Below are positions 19,631 to 28,626 of a DNA stretch of 64,000 nt, piece by piece. The translations under genes were made by a program, and so were the position numbers. Below the pieces are notes generated by a model. It was not told where the DNA came from. It saw nothing but the letters and a program-made list of their open reading frames with translations, and ran no database searches. Position 1 is the stretch's first letter. Each line of letters begins with the position of its first letter. Source of the stretch: Rhodococcus sp. IEGM 1379 (GTDB lineage Bacteria > Actinomycetota > Actinomycetes > Mycobacteriales > Mycobacteriaceae); contig NZ_JASHKR010000012.1 of assembly GCF_030056815.1 (NCBI RefSeq), positions 57,118 to 121,117 of the forward strand, in the 5' to 3' direction.

Positions 19631-20133
19631 GGAACGAACTCCACACTCGACATCAGGATCTTGCCGCCGACGTCCTCGACCCCGATTCGCAGCCGATACG
19701 TTCGCCCCGTCGGTGTTCCGGCCGAATTCGCGACCTGAGCCGACGCGGCGATCAGCACAACCCCTGAGGTCCCAGATTCTGTTGACAGCGCGGCCGCATC
19801 AATTCGCCCGTCGGAGTTGACCGACGACGAGCGGATCGCCTGGACGAAACCCGACTCGCCGTCGGCCAATTCGTCGGCAAATGCGCCGGTGCCGAGTTCA
19901 CGCAACTGCGCCAAATCCTCGTCCACAGTATCGGTGTGGACGTCGATCAACGCGAGCGCTCCGGCCACTGCCCCATCCACCAGTTCCTGGCGGTGGCCTT
20001 CGCGAGCGCGGTCACCCCGCATCGACACAGCGCCGAACACGACGGTCGCACCCGAAGCTACGACGACCACCGCCAGCAACACTTTCAGCGCGATCCTCCG
20101 CGAGGGGATTCGCCGCGAAACACCCTTCTCCAT
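19627..20133 (-). CDS. Mce-associated membrane protein (first)
   Basis: 168 residues from the ATG at 20133: a basic N-terminus, one membrane helix (about 14-35) and an extracytoplasmic domain of the Mce-associated type, ending in YRLRIGVEDVGGKILMSSVEF. The ATG at 20133 overlaps the mceF stop by one base (TGATG); a GTG at 20163 would add ten residues inside mceF. Weakly similar in plan to the next gene, suggesting an old duplication. Probably an accessory subunit of the Mce importer. Confidence 0.82.
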   Translation of the reverse strand: MEKGVSRRIPSRRIALKVLLAVVVVASGATVVFGAVSMRGDRAREGHRQELVDGAVAGALALIDVHTDTVDEDLAQLRELGTGAFADELADGESGFVQAIRSSSVNSDGRIDAAALSTESGTSGVVLIAASAQVANSAGTPTGRTYRLRIGVEDVGGKILMSSVEFVP

Positions 20134-21428
20134 CAGGGATTCGGCATCAACAGCTGTTGCCACGATCCGCCCTCTCCGACATCGGTGTGCTCGTATCCGA
20201 CCCCGTCAGGCCCGGTGTACAGCTCATCGGGTGCGTTGGTCCCCGAGGGTACGTACGGCTCGGGGCTTCGGCAGGTAATCGGATCGGGCGCACGCTTGCC
20301 CGGGACCTCCAGGCACGGAATGTTCCGCGAACCGCGCACTGCGAAAACCGAATTCGCGGGTACCTTGCAGAACAGATCAGCCGGTGTGTCCGGAACGCTC
20401 ATCTGGGTGGGATCACGACGCTGATCGGCCGGCAGGTATCCAGTGGAACACGCGGCTGGATCCTGTGCTTGGAGGTGGAAATTCACGTTGGCTGCGCCGT
20501 CTGCCTGTCCCCGTTGCACCACTGTCTCCTGAGCCGCAATGAGCGGTGGCAGTATTACCAGCACTTGTTCGAGTGCCGAGTTGTAGATGACCGCAACCTG
20601 TCCCGTGCTGGTCAAGTTAGCCAGCAGTACTGGCAGTGTGGGCCGAAGATCCTGGAACAACAGATCGGCTTCCGTGGCAAACCCCGGGCCGGTGGCCAAG
20701 ATGTTGCGAACCGAACCATCCGCGTCGGACAGCTGCCCGCTCACCTGGGCAATGCTCGACGCCCACAACCTGATCTGATCCCCACTGACCACTTGAGTGT
20801 CGAGCAGCGGTGCAAGTTGTTGCACCAGCGTCGTCGCCGACGTGGTCGCATCTGACAGCTGATCGACAAATGATGTGGTCGAATCCAGCAGTCGCGCAAG
20901 ATCTTCCCCGCCATCCCCGAACGCGGCAGCCGACTCGTCGATCACCGCACGCAGTTTGTCCTGGGGAACAGATGCGAGCAAAGCTTGCGCCTGATCGAGC
21001 ACCGGCCCGATCTCCGTCGGAATCACAACACTTCCTACTCCGATCACGTCACCGTCGGCAAGGAAGGGACCGTCAGTGGTGCTCGGCTGAAGATCGACGT
21101 ACTGCTCGCCGATCGCGGAGACGCTACGCACCGCTACCGCCAGTTCCTTGATCGGTACGGGAACCGAACTCTGCAAGGACAATTCGGCCCGTACAGCGTC
21201 CGGGTGGAGTCGCACCGACCGCACCTGGCCGATCGTATCGCCGCGATACGTCACATTCGCGTTGCGATAGAGGCCGCCGGCGTCGGGTAGTTCCAACATC
21301 ACCGTGTACCGCCCGATTCCGAGCATCGTCGGAACCCTGAGGTATGAGATTGCGGCGGCAGTCATGCCGATCACCGCAAGGATCGCGAAGATCACCAGCT
21401 GCCGACGAACGAGCGGGGTGAGGATCAT
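20133..21428 (-). CDS. mceF: MceF-type substrate-binding protein
   Basis: 431 residues with an N-terminal membrane anchor (about 10-30), the MlaD/Mce beta-barrel domain (about 38-120, with YRGDTIGQVRSVRLHPD), then a long helical region and a Cys-containing tail with a proline-rich end. Mce proteins form a hexameric tunnel carrying lipids across the cell envelope to YrbE permeases. It overlaps mceE by 4 nt. Sixth of six Mce subunits; the F assignment rests on order and on lack of a lipobox. Confidence 0.9.
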   Translation of the reverse strand: MILTPLVRRQLVIFAILAVIGMTAAAISYLRVPTMLGIGRYTVMLELPDAGGLYRNANVTYRGDTIGQVRSVRLHPDAVRAELSLQSSVPVPIKELAVAVRSVSAIGEQYVDLQPSTTDGPFLADGDVIGVGSVVIPTEIGPVLDQAQALLASVPQDKLRAVIDESAAAFGDGGEDLARLLDSTTSFVDQLSDATTSATTLVQQLAPLLDTQVVSGDQIRLWASSIAQVSGQLSDADGSVRNILATGPGFATEADLLFQDLRPTLPVLLANLTSTGQVAVIYNSALEQVLVILPPLIAAQETVVQRGQADGAANVNFHLQAQDPAACSTGYLPADQRRDPTQMSVPDTPADLFCKVPANSVFAVRGSRNIPCLEVPGKRAPDPITCRSPEPYVPSGTNAPDELYTGPDGVGYEHTDVGEGGSWQQLLMPNP

Positions 21429-22522
21429 CGTCCGCCCTCCAGCGCATTCAAGGGTGCGGTCATCGGGTCAACGGGACCGGCGCCGGTGACGGCAGACTGC
21501 GGTGCACCGAACGGCGTTCCGAAACCGAGGCCGGACTGCAGTCGATTGGTGGTCAGGTCTATCAGAGCCCACAGATTGGTGTAGTCGCCGCGCATCCCGT
21601 CGTCGATTGTTGTCTGCGGAAACGGGAAGGTACTCAGATTGCCGAGGTTGTTGATCAGATCCGGACCGGCCTCGACGACCTTCTGTAACGTCGGCTCCAG
21701 CGCGGCGAGGTTCGCTTTCACATCCTCACGCGTACTGTTCACCAGATCGGTTCCGACATCTCCGAACCTACCGACTGAATCGAGCGCGGTAGTCAAGGCG
21801 ACTCGCTGATCGGTAAGTTCCGCCAAGGCAGGATCCAATACCTCGAGCGCCTTCCCGAGCACGTCGCGCTGAGCATTGATCTCACCTGCGAACACGTCCA
21901 GGTTCTCCATCGTGGTCACCATTGCCTCACGTTGCCGGTCGAGGGTTGCGGTCAGGGTGTCCATTTGGGAAAGCAGATCACGAACGGATCCTGTTCGTCC
22001 CCCGAGGGCAGCATTCAATTCGGTGGTGATGCTCTGTATCTGCGCGAGCCCGCCACCGTTGAGCACCAACGACAGAGCAGTCAGCGCTTCTTCCGTAGTC
22101 GGATAGACACCAGCCGAGGCCAACGAAATGACTGAGCCTTCCGTCAACTGACCTTCGGGCGCGACGCCGACCGGCGGCGCCAAGGCAACGTGTTTGGAAC
22201 CGAGGAGGCTGGTCTGCCCGATCTTGGCCGTCGAATTGGCCGGCAGCACAACCGAACCGTCGAGCGACACGGTGACTTTCGCTTTCCAGTTGTCGGTCTC
22301 GATGGCACTGATACTGCCCACCGTCACGTCGTTCACCATCACCGGCGAGTTCGGACTGATCGACGTGACGTCCGGCATCTCGATCACCACCGTGAAGCTT
22401 CCCTCTCCGCGGCCCGCTGCCCCCGGCAGCGACACCGAGTTCAGACCATTCCAGGCACACCCTGAGACCAGCATGACGACGCTCGCCCCGAGTACGCCGA
22501 TTCCCCAGCGCAGCCGGATCAT
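21425..22522 (-). CDS. mceE: MceE-type lipoprotein
   Basis: 365 residues. The signal peptide ends in the lipobox LVSGC (Cys about residue 22), so Lgt should lipidate it, as in other fifth-position Mce proteins (LprK/LprN-like). The Mce domain (about 38-120) contains SPNSPVMVNDVTVGSISAI and is followed by helical coiled regions. The ATG at 22522 overlaps the mceD stop by 4 nt and gives the signal peptide directly, so the longer upstream frame is rejected. Confidence 0.92.
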   Translation of the reverse strand: MIRLRWGIGVLGASVVMLVSGCAWNGLNSVSLPGAAGRGEGSFTVVIEMPDVTSISPNSPVMVNDVTVGSISAIETDNWKAKVTVSLDGSVVLPANSTAKIGQTSLLGSKHVALAPPVGVAPEGQLTEGSVISLASAGVYPTTEEALTALSLVLNGGGLAQIQSITTELNAALGGRTGSVRDLLSQMDTLTATLDRQREAMVTTMENLDVFAGEINAQRDVLGKALEVLDPALAELTDQRVALTTALDSVGRFGDVGTDLVNSTREDVKANLAALEPTLQKVVEAGPDLINNLGNLSTFPFPQTTIDDGMRGDYTNLWALIDLTTNRLQSGLGFGTPFGAPQSAVTGAGPVDPMTAPLNALEGGR

Positions 22523-23775
22523 CGCGTCACCGTCTCGGGCATCAGTAGTTGACCCAGACCTGCGGGAACGCTCACTGCGGGAAACAGTTCCGGCTTCAAG
22601 TCCGGCTCGCTGTACACCAACTGATCCGGCGTAGCCCCAAGCGCCCGAGTCGGATTGATACTCAGATCCGGGTAGTTGGCCTTGATGGTGTTGAGTAGCG
22701 GACCAAGGTATTCGGCACACAGATCCGCGCCCTTCTTCGACGTTTCATTCGCCAATCCGGCGATTCCGCCGCAGATGAGGTCTATCGGGTTGCCGATGTT
22801 CTGGAAGGCCGGCACGCCTACCATCGCTCCCTGCGCCGGCCGATAGACGTTGTAGTAGTTCGACAGCGCTGTCGGAGCCAGATGCAGCACCTTCTCCAGT
22901 CCGTCTCGCTTGTCCACCAAGACCTGCGAGACATCGGCGAGTGTGTTCACCTGCTCGGTCAGTCCAGTTCGATTCTGTTCGACAAACCGCTGCACATCGC
23001 TGATCGCCGCATCAAGATCGACCAAGGCCGGAGCTAATTGGGTTCGACTCTCAGCGAGAACACCGGTCACCGTCGCCAGCCGACCTTGAAAACTCACGAT
23101 CTGTTCGTTGCTGGCGGCCAAGGCCGTCGTAAAGGTCTGGAGTCCCCGGATCGTGCCGAACAGATCCCCACCACCCTCGTTGAGGGTGCTCATCGCCTGG
23201 GACAATTCCTCGACCGAACGCCCCAAGGCTGCACCGTTTCCCTGCAGCGCAGTACCGGCCGCGTCCAGGAAATCTGCGGCGGATCCACGGGTGTCGCTCT
23301 GCGGTCCCAGTGCCTCTGCCGCGCGGCCCAGTTGTTCCTTGATCTGATCCCACTCCACAGGCACCGCGGTTCTATCGACACCGATCTCAGCGCCGTCGCC
23401 GAGCGCGTCCCCACCATCCTCGGTCAACGCGGGCGTCAATTGGACGAACCGTGCCGAGACCAGAGACTGCGCCACGATCACCGCCTTCGCGTCCGCTGCT
23501 ACCGGGACGGATCGAGCCAACTCGATCTCGACTCGCATCCGATCTCCTTGCGGGCTGATATCAGTGACATGACCGACGTCGACACCCACCACGCGAACGT
23601 CGTCACCGATGTACAGTCCGGTCGTGGAGGTGAAGTAGGCCGTCACGGTGTAATAGCGGAAGTGTTGTACCGCAAGGTATCCAGCCACAATTAAGGCAAA
23701 CGCCAGCGCGACGCCAACACCCACGGCTACCGTCCGGCGCCGGTTCTCCGGCCTCAACACACTCTCGATAACCAT
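22519..23775 (-). CDS. mceD: MceD-type substrate-binding protein
   Basis: 418 residues: membrane anchor (about 15-37), Mce domain with TGLYIGDDVRVVGVDVGHVT, long helical segment, then a C-terminal region ending VPAGLGQLLMPETVTR. Ten or so residues before the anchor are basic (RPENRRRT), fitting an inside-in orientation. The start overlaps the mceC stop by one base. Part of the envelope-spanning lipid import complex. Confidence 0.91.
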   Translation of the reverse strand: MVIESVLRPENRRRTVAVGVGVALAFALIVAGYLAVQHFRYYTVTAYFTSTTGLYIGDDVRVVGVDVGHVTDISPQGDRMRVEIELARSVPVAADAKAVIVAQSLVSARFVQLTPALTEDGGDALGDGAEIGVDRTAVPVEWDQIKEQLGRAAEALGPQSDTRGSAADFLDAAGTALQGNGAALGRSVEELSQAMSTLNEGGGDLFGTIRGLQTFTTALAASNEQIVSFQGRLATVTGVLAESRTQLAPALVDLDAAISDVQRFVEQNRTGLTEQVNTLADVSQVLVDKRDGLEKVLHLAPTALSNYYNVYRPAQGAMVGVPAFQNIGNPIDLICGGIAGLANETSKKGADLCAEYLGPLLNTIKANYPDLSINPTRALGATPDQLVYSEPDLKPELFPAVSVPAGLGQLLMPETVTR

Positions 23776-24797
23776 CAGCGAACCCCCGGAATCGGTAGTG
23801 GCGCAGGCGGAAGCCCGAAAATCGCGTTGATCAACGGTTGGGTGTATTGCGCGGGCAACAGGTTCTGGACGTACGCGTAGTAAAACGGTCCACTCGCCAC
23901 GGTGTCGCCGAGCGTCCCCACATACGTTCCGAGTCCGTCGATGCCCTGGGCCAGGTTGTCCTTGTTCTCCTGCAGGATCCCGACCACCGTGTTGAGTTTG
24001 ACCAGAACCGGATTCAGTTGGGCTTCGTTGTCGTGAACCAGTCCGCTGAGTTGCTCGGAGACCGCCGAGATGTTGGTGATCACTTCGCCCAGCGCGGCTT
24101 GCCGCCGGGCGAGTTCACCGAGCAACGCATTGCCCTCGACGAGAAGGGTGTTGACCTGCGGCCCTCGCTCGGCCAGAACTCCAGCTACCTCGTTAGCGTC
24201 CGCGAGTAACGCCCGCAGGGTTTCGTCACGACGGTTGACGCTGTCGGAGATGCGGGCGACGCCGTCGAGTGCCGGGCGTAAGTTGGGTGCACTGTCCGCC
24301 AGTACGTTTCCGACCTCGTCGAGGGACGCCGACAGTTGGTCGAGGTTGATGTCGTCCACAGTGGTGGTCAGGTCGCCGAGCACGTCGGGCAGGGAATATG
24401 CAGAACGGGTGCGCAGCAGGGGAATCTGTCCACCGACGGGAATTCGACCGTCCCCCTCCAGGTCGAGTGACACCGCCCGCTTGCCGAGTAGAGACATCGT
24501 CGTAATCGCCGCCGACGTACTCTCCCCGAGCCCAACAGACCCGTCGAGCGTGAAATCAACTCGGGCATAGCCTCTCTCGACTGTGATCCCTGACACCGTG
24601 CCAATCTTCACCCCAGCCGCGTTCACCTCGTCACCCGACGCCAACCCACCCGCGTCCTCGAACACCGCGCTGTACCCGACTCCGCCTTTCACGAACTGCA
24701 GATCCTGGTACTGCAGTGACGCCAGCACCACGGACGCGGTAACCGCTATCCCCACAACACCTACTCGCACCGCTTGCTTCTGCGCCATCGCTCTCAT
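23775..24797 (-). CDS. mceC: MceC-type substrate-binding protein
   Basis: About 340 residues: N-terminal membrane helix (about 9-27), Mce domain with GGLASGDEVNAAGVKIGTVS, then a helical region with many Leu/Val heptads and a short Pro-rich end. The ATG at 24797 overlaps mceB by 4 nt. The C-terminus is shorter than in many MceC proteins, which often carry a long Pro tail. Confidence 0.91.
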   Translation of the reverse strand: MRAMAQKQAVRVGVVGIAVTASVVLASLQYQDLQFVKGGVGYSAVFEDAGGLASGDEVNAAGVKIGTVSGITVERGYARVDFTLDGSVGLGESTSAAITTMSLLGKRAVSLDLEGDGRIPVGGQIPLLRTRSAYSLPDVLGDLTTTVDDINLDQLSASLDEVGNVLADSAPNLRPALDGVARISDSVNRRDETLRALLADANEVAGVLAERGPQVNTLLVEGNALLGELARRQAALGEVITNISAVSEQLSGLVHDNEAQLNPVLVKLNTVVGILQENKDNLAQGIDGLGTYVGTLGDTVASGPFYYAYVQNLLPAQYTQPLINAIFGLPPAPLPIPGVR

Positions 24798-25816
24798 CGC
24801 GGTGCACACCTTCCTGTCGTTTGGTCGATCAGGTCAACCGTGAGCGGATGCCCGTCGGCGCCGTCGACCTTCAACGCGATGCCGCAGAGATAGAAGTTGA
24901 AGAACGATCCGTACGCACCGACACGGATCAGTTGCCGATAGTTGGACGGCATCGAAGCCAAGATGCGGTCCAACTCGCCCTGCTGGTCGATCAGCGGGTT
25001 CAGACTCGCGTCGAGTTCCGACAGGGTTCCGCGGATATCCGGTCTGACCTCGGCGAGTAGATCCGCAAACGTACCGGTGGCGGTATTGACACTTGTCACG
25101 GCATTACCGATCAGTTCCTTGTCCGACGCGAGACCGCTGACCAGTTGCTGCAGGTGATCGAGCGTGTCACTGAACTGCTCACCGCTGCCTCGCAGTTCAC
25201 TCAAGACTCCGTCGAGATTGTCAATCACCCGACCGATCAACTGGTCACGATCGGCGAGAGTGTTGGTGACCGACCCGGTGTGTGCGAGAACCGACGCCAC
25301 CGTCCCGGACTGCCCTTGGAAAACCTCGAGCAGTGACATCGACAGCGCATTCACCTGGGCCGGATCAAGTGCCTGGAACAACGGACGAAACCCACCGAGT
25401 AGTGCGTCGAGGTCGAGTGCCGGTGCGGTGCGCGAGGTCGGAATGCTGTGCCCACTCGGTAAGGGCTCCGCAGTTCCCGGGCTGTCGAGGAGTTCCAGGT
25501 ATCGATTGCCCACCAGGTCCTGGTAACGAACGGCGGCTCGCGTTTCGACGGTCAGCATCTCTTTCGAGTCGACGCCGAACGTCACATGCGCTAGGTGGTC
25601 GTCACCGAATTCGACGGCACCCACGGATCCCACCGGAACCCCGGCAATACGAACCTTGTCTCCCGGTTTGAGCCCGGAGGCATTGACGAAGTGCGCCGCG
25701 TAACTACGCTCGTCCCCTCCCCTCATCTGGCCGAACACCAGAACCAGTCCGGCATTCACCAACAGCATCACAAAAACGAAGATCCCGAACTTCACGGCGT
25801 ACCCACGCACCTTCAT
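24794..25816 (-). CDS. mceB: MceB-type substrate-binding protein
   Basis: 340 residues: membrane anchor (about 9-28), Mce domain with SGLKPGDKVRIAGVPVGSVG, a helical domain, and a C-terminal segment with two cysteines (FYLCGIAL and TGRCAPR) that may form a disulfide outside the cell. The ATG at 25816 overlaps the mceA stop by 4 nt; the longer upstream frame lies inside mceA and is rejected. Confidence 0.92.
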   Translation of the reverse strand: MKVRGYAVKFGIFVFVMLLVNAGLVLVFGQMRGGDERSYAAHFVNASGLKPGDKVRIAGVPVGSVGAVEFGDDHLAHVTFGVDSKEMLTVETRAAVRYQDLVGNRYLELLDSPGTAEPLPSGHSIPTSRTAPALDLDALLGGFRPLFQALDPAQVNALSMSLLEVFQGQSGTVASVLAHTGSVTNTLADRDQLIGRVIDNLDGVLSELRGSGEQFSDTLDHLQQLVSGLASDKELIGNAVTSVNTATGTFADLLAEVRPDIRGTLSELDASLNPLIDQQGELDRILASMPSNYRQLIRVGAYGSFFNFYLCGIALKVDGADGHPLTVDLIDQTTGRCAPR

Positions 25817-26982
25817 CGGATCTCCGTCCCGAACAGGTAGCTCAACAGATCCGGCATGGTGCTGATCGGTTGCCCACCGTTCGGTTGCCGTTCCGGGGCA
25901 AAAGGATTGACCCCGGTGTCGGTAACCAGGAACGGCGCATTGACGTTGGGGTCTCGCAGCGGCAGTCCCATACACTGCGGTCCGCCGGTTGCGGCCACCT
26001 TGGGCAGGTCGTCCGGATAGCGGTAGGGATCGGTGCCGGCAATCAAGCCGATCGACATCTTGATTCCCTGCTGCCCGTTGTACGCGCCGTCGCCGATCAC
26101 CTTGCTCTCCTGCAATCCGTGGAACATGCACGGGATGACCGGTGCGTATTCCTCCAGGAGTGCGGTGGTCGGACGAAGTAGCGAGAGCACGGTGGCGGCG
26201 CCGTCTGCGTTGGTTCCGAGCACCTCTTCTCCGGTGTTCGCGAGGCCGATGACGTTGAGCAGGAGCAGATCAAGATTTTCTTGCTCGTCGAGAACCGTTA
26301 TGCCCGTCGTTGTCAGCGATTTCAAGGTGTCCATCAGATCGAGCACCACAGCTCGGTACGTGTCGGACACCACCGGAAGGGCAGTGAGCACCTCGTCGAG
26401 TGAGTTTCCGGCACTGTTGAATTCGGCAAGGGAAGTATCCGCCTTGCCGAGCGTGACACCCAGTCGTTCGCCGCGGCCCTGCAGCGCCGTCGAAATCGCG
26501 CCGAGCGTCGAATCGAGCTTTCCAGGATCTACCGTCCGCAGAACAGCAGTCAACTTCTCGAATACGGTATTGAGTTCGACGCTCACGTGGGACACGTCGA
26601 TGGTTGCCCCCGCGCTCAATCGCTCGGCACTCGGATCGACAGGCATGGACATGCTGACGAATTTCGCTCCGAAGGCTGTATTCGATGTGATCGCCACCTC
26701 GACATTTGCCGGAATCGACTCGAGTGCATCAGGATCGAGCATGAGTTCCAAGCGTGCGGTGGCATCGTCAGTCGGTGTGATCGACTCGACCGACCCGACA
26801 GCGACTCCGGCCATCTTCACCCGCGCACCCGGATCCATCACGAGCCCAGCACGTTCCGCCACCACGGTCACGGGCACACGGGTGGTGAACGACTGATTGA
26901 ACGACGCGACCGCAAGCGCCACCACCCCTACTATCGCGAGCGCCAAAGCCAGCGCGGCGAGCTTGTATCCGTACTTCTGCAT
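25813..26982 (-). CDS. mceA: MceA-type substrate-binding protein
   Basis: 389 residues: membrane anchor (about 9-28), Mce domain with AGLVMDPGARVKMAGVAVGS, helical domain, then a C-terminal domain with PVIPCMFHGLQ and GGPQCMGLP, probably disulfide-linked. First Mce subunit after the two permease genes, as in all actinobacterial mce operons. The substrate cannot be read from the protein, but neighbouring P450 and CoA-ligase genes point to steroids. Confidence 0.93.
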   Translation of the reverse strand: MQKYGYKLAALALALAIVGVVALAVASFNQSFTTRVPVTVVAERAGLVMDPGARVKMAGVAVGSVESITPTDDATARLELMLDPDALESIPANVEVAITSNTAFGAKFVSMSMPVDPSAERLSAGATIDVSHVSVELNTVFEKLTAVLRTVDPGKLDSTLGAISTALQGRGERLGVTLGKADTSLAEFNSAGNSLDEVLTALPVVSDTYRAVVLDLMDTLKSLTTTGITVLDEQENLDLLLLNVIGLANTGEEVLGTNADGAATVLSLLRPTTALLEEYAPVIPCMFHGLQESKVIGDGAYNGQQGIKMSIGLIAGTDPYRYPDDLPKVAATGGPQCMGLPLRDPNVNAPFLVTDTGVNPFAPERQPNGGQPISTMPDLLSYLFGTEIR

Positions 26983-26991
26983 CGATGCCCC

Positions 26992-27843
26992 CTACCCGGA
27001 CAAGTTGAAGTTGCCGGATCCCCCGTACAACGCGAGCGAGACCAGAAGAGTCACCGCTACCACGCAGATCAGCGAAAGCCGAACGGCGCGGCCAACTGCC
27101 GTGCCCACACCCGACGGACCGCCGCTCGCGTTGTACCCGTAGTAGGTGTGAATCAGCATGACCAACATCGCCATCACCAGGACCTGAACAAACGACCACG
27201 CGACGTCGACGGGATCGAGAAACGTCGTGAAGTAATGGTCGTAGAGCCCGGACGATTGACCGAACAGCACTACCGTCGTGAAACGTCCGGCGAGGAAGGA
27301 ACCGACGAGAGCAAGTGAATAGAGCGGCAGAATCGCGAGCATCCCGGCCACGATGCGGGTACTCACTACATACGGAACCGAACTGATCGCCATCGATTCG
27401 AGTGCGTCGATTTCCTCACTGATGCGCATTGCTCCGATCTGCGCCGTCGAACCTGCACCGATAGTTGCCGACAACCCGATTCCGGCAATGACCGGCGCCG
27501 CAATGCGCACGTTGATGAATGCGGAGAAAAATCCGGTCAGCGCCTCGACGCCGATATTTCCCAGCGAGCTGAATCCTTGAATCGCGATGGTTCCGCCCGA
27601 CGCCAGGGTCAGGAATCCCACGACGGCGACCGTCCCCCCGATCAACGCCAAAGCACCGGTGCCCATGCTGATTTCGGCGATCAAGCGCAGCACCTCCTTC
27701 GGATGCTTACGAATTACCCCGGGGATGTGCGCAATTGCCCGAACGAAGAAGACGGCTTGCCGGCCTACATCGTCGATCGACCGGGACAACCTCGCCCATC
27801 GGACGCGCGCCGCGCTGAACTTGCCGAGTTCGGCCAGTGCCAT
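26992..27843 (-). CDS. yrbEB: YrbEB / MlaE-family permease
   Basis: 283 residues with about five or six membrane helices. The MlaE signature is visible as GSTAQIGAMRISEEIDALESM, which contacts the ATPase, and the C-terminal half holds YYGYNASGGPSGVGTAVGRAV. It forms the inner-membrane channel with YrbEA. It lies 9 nt before mceA. No MceG/MlaF-type ATPase gene is in this window, so the ATPase must be encoded elsewhere. Confidence 0.94.
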   Translation of the reverse strand: MALAELGKFSAARVRWARLSRSIDDVGRQAVFFVRAIAHIPGVIRKHPKEVLRLIAEISMGTGALALIGGTVAVVGFLTLASGGTIAIQGFSSLGNIGVEALTGFFSAFINVRIAAPVIAGIGLSATIGAGSTAQIGAMRISEEIDALESMAISSVPYVVSTRIVAGMLAILPLYSLALVGSFLAGRFTTVVLFGQSSGLYDHYFTTFLDPVDVAWSFVQVLVMAMLVMLIHTYYGYNASGGPSGVGTAVGRAVRLSLICVVAVTLLVSLALYGGSGNFNLSG

Positions 27844-27850
27844 TCTCGGC

Positions 27851-28624
27851 TCACCCCGCCGTCAACCGGATGCCCACCGCAGTCACGATGGTATTGACCA
27901 CGAACAGTGCCATGAACGAATAGACCACCGTCTCGTTGACGGCCTCACCGACGCCTTTGGGTCCGCCGCGGACCGACAGTCCCCGATAACACGCAACGAG
28001 TCCGGCGAGCATGCCGAACAATGCGGCCTTCACCATCGACAACGCGACCTCGGGAAGACCGGTGAGCAACGTAATTCCGTCGACAAACGCACCCGGGTTC
28101 ACGCCCTGCAGGAATACCGAGAACACGTAGCCACCCGAGATTCCGATGACGCACACGAGTCCGTTGAGCAGCAGGGCAACAACCGTCGACGCGACAACGC
28201 GAGGGATAACCAGACGATTAACCGGGTCGATGCCGAGGACTTCCATGGCATCGATCTCCTCGCGGATAGTCCGAGAACCGAGGTCGGCGGCAATCGCGGT
28301 TGCCCCGGCGCCGGCCACGATCAGCACGGTCACAACCGGGCCGACCTGCGTCACAGCCCCCAGGGCAGCGCCGGCACCACTGAGGTCTGCCGCGCCGATC
28401 TCCCGCAGCAGAATGTTGAGGGTGAAGCTCACCAGAACCGTGAACGGCACAGCCACCAGAACCGTCGGCACAATCGAGACGCGGGCGATCATCCAACTCT
28501 GCTCGAGAAACTCCTGCACCTGAAAGCGGTTACGCACCAGGCCAACTGCTACGTCGGCGCCCATCCGGTAGAACTGGCCGAGTTCACGCAGGGGTCCAGC
28601 CAGGGACACCTTCCCGGCGGACAT
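27851..28624 (-). CDS. yrbEA: YrbEA / MlaE-family permease
   Basis: About 257 residues, with MlaE-type membrane helices and ADLGSRTIREEIDAMEVLGI as the ATPase-contact motif. The ATG at 28624 follows GGTGGAG and lies 2 nt past the stop of the CYP125-like gene; an upstream ATG at 28645 would overlap that gene. Tight spacing to a P450 suggests coupled expression of oxidation and import. First permease of the Mce importer. Confidence 0.94.
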   Translation of the reverse strand: MSAGKVSLAGPLRELGQFYRMGADVAVGLVRNRFQVQEFLEQSWMIARVSIVPTVLVAVPFTVLVSFTLNILLREIGAADLSGAGAALGAVTQVGPVVTVLIVAGAGATAIAADLGSRTIREEIDAMEVLGIDPVNRLVIPRVVASTVVALLLNGLVCVIGISGGYVFSVFLQGVNPGAFVDGITLLTGLPEVALSMVKAALFGMLAGLVACYRGLSVRGGPKGVGEAVNETVVYSFMALFVVNTIVTAVGIRLTAG

Positions 28625-28626
28625 GC

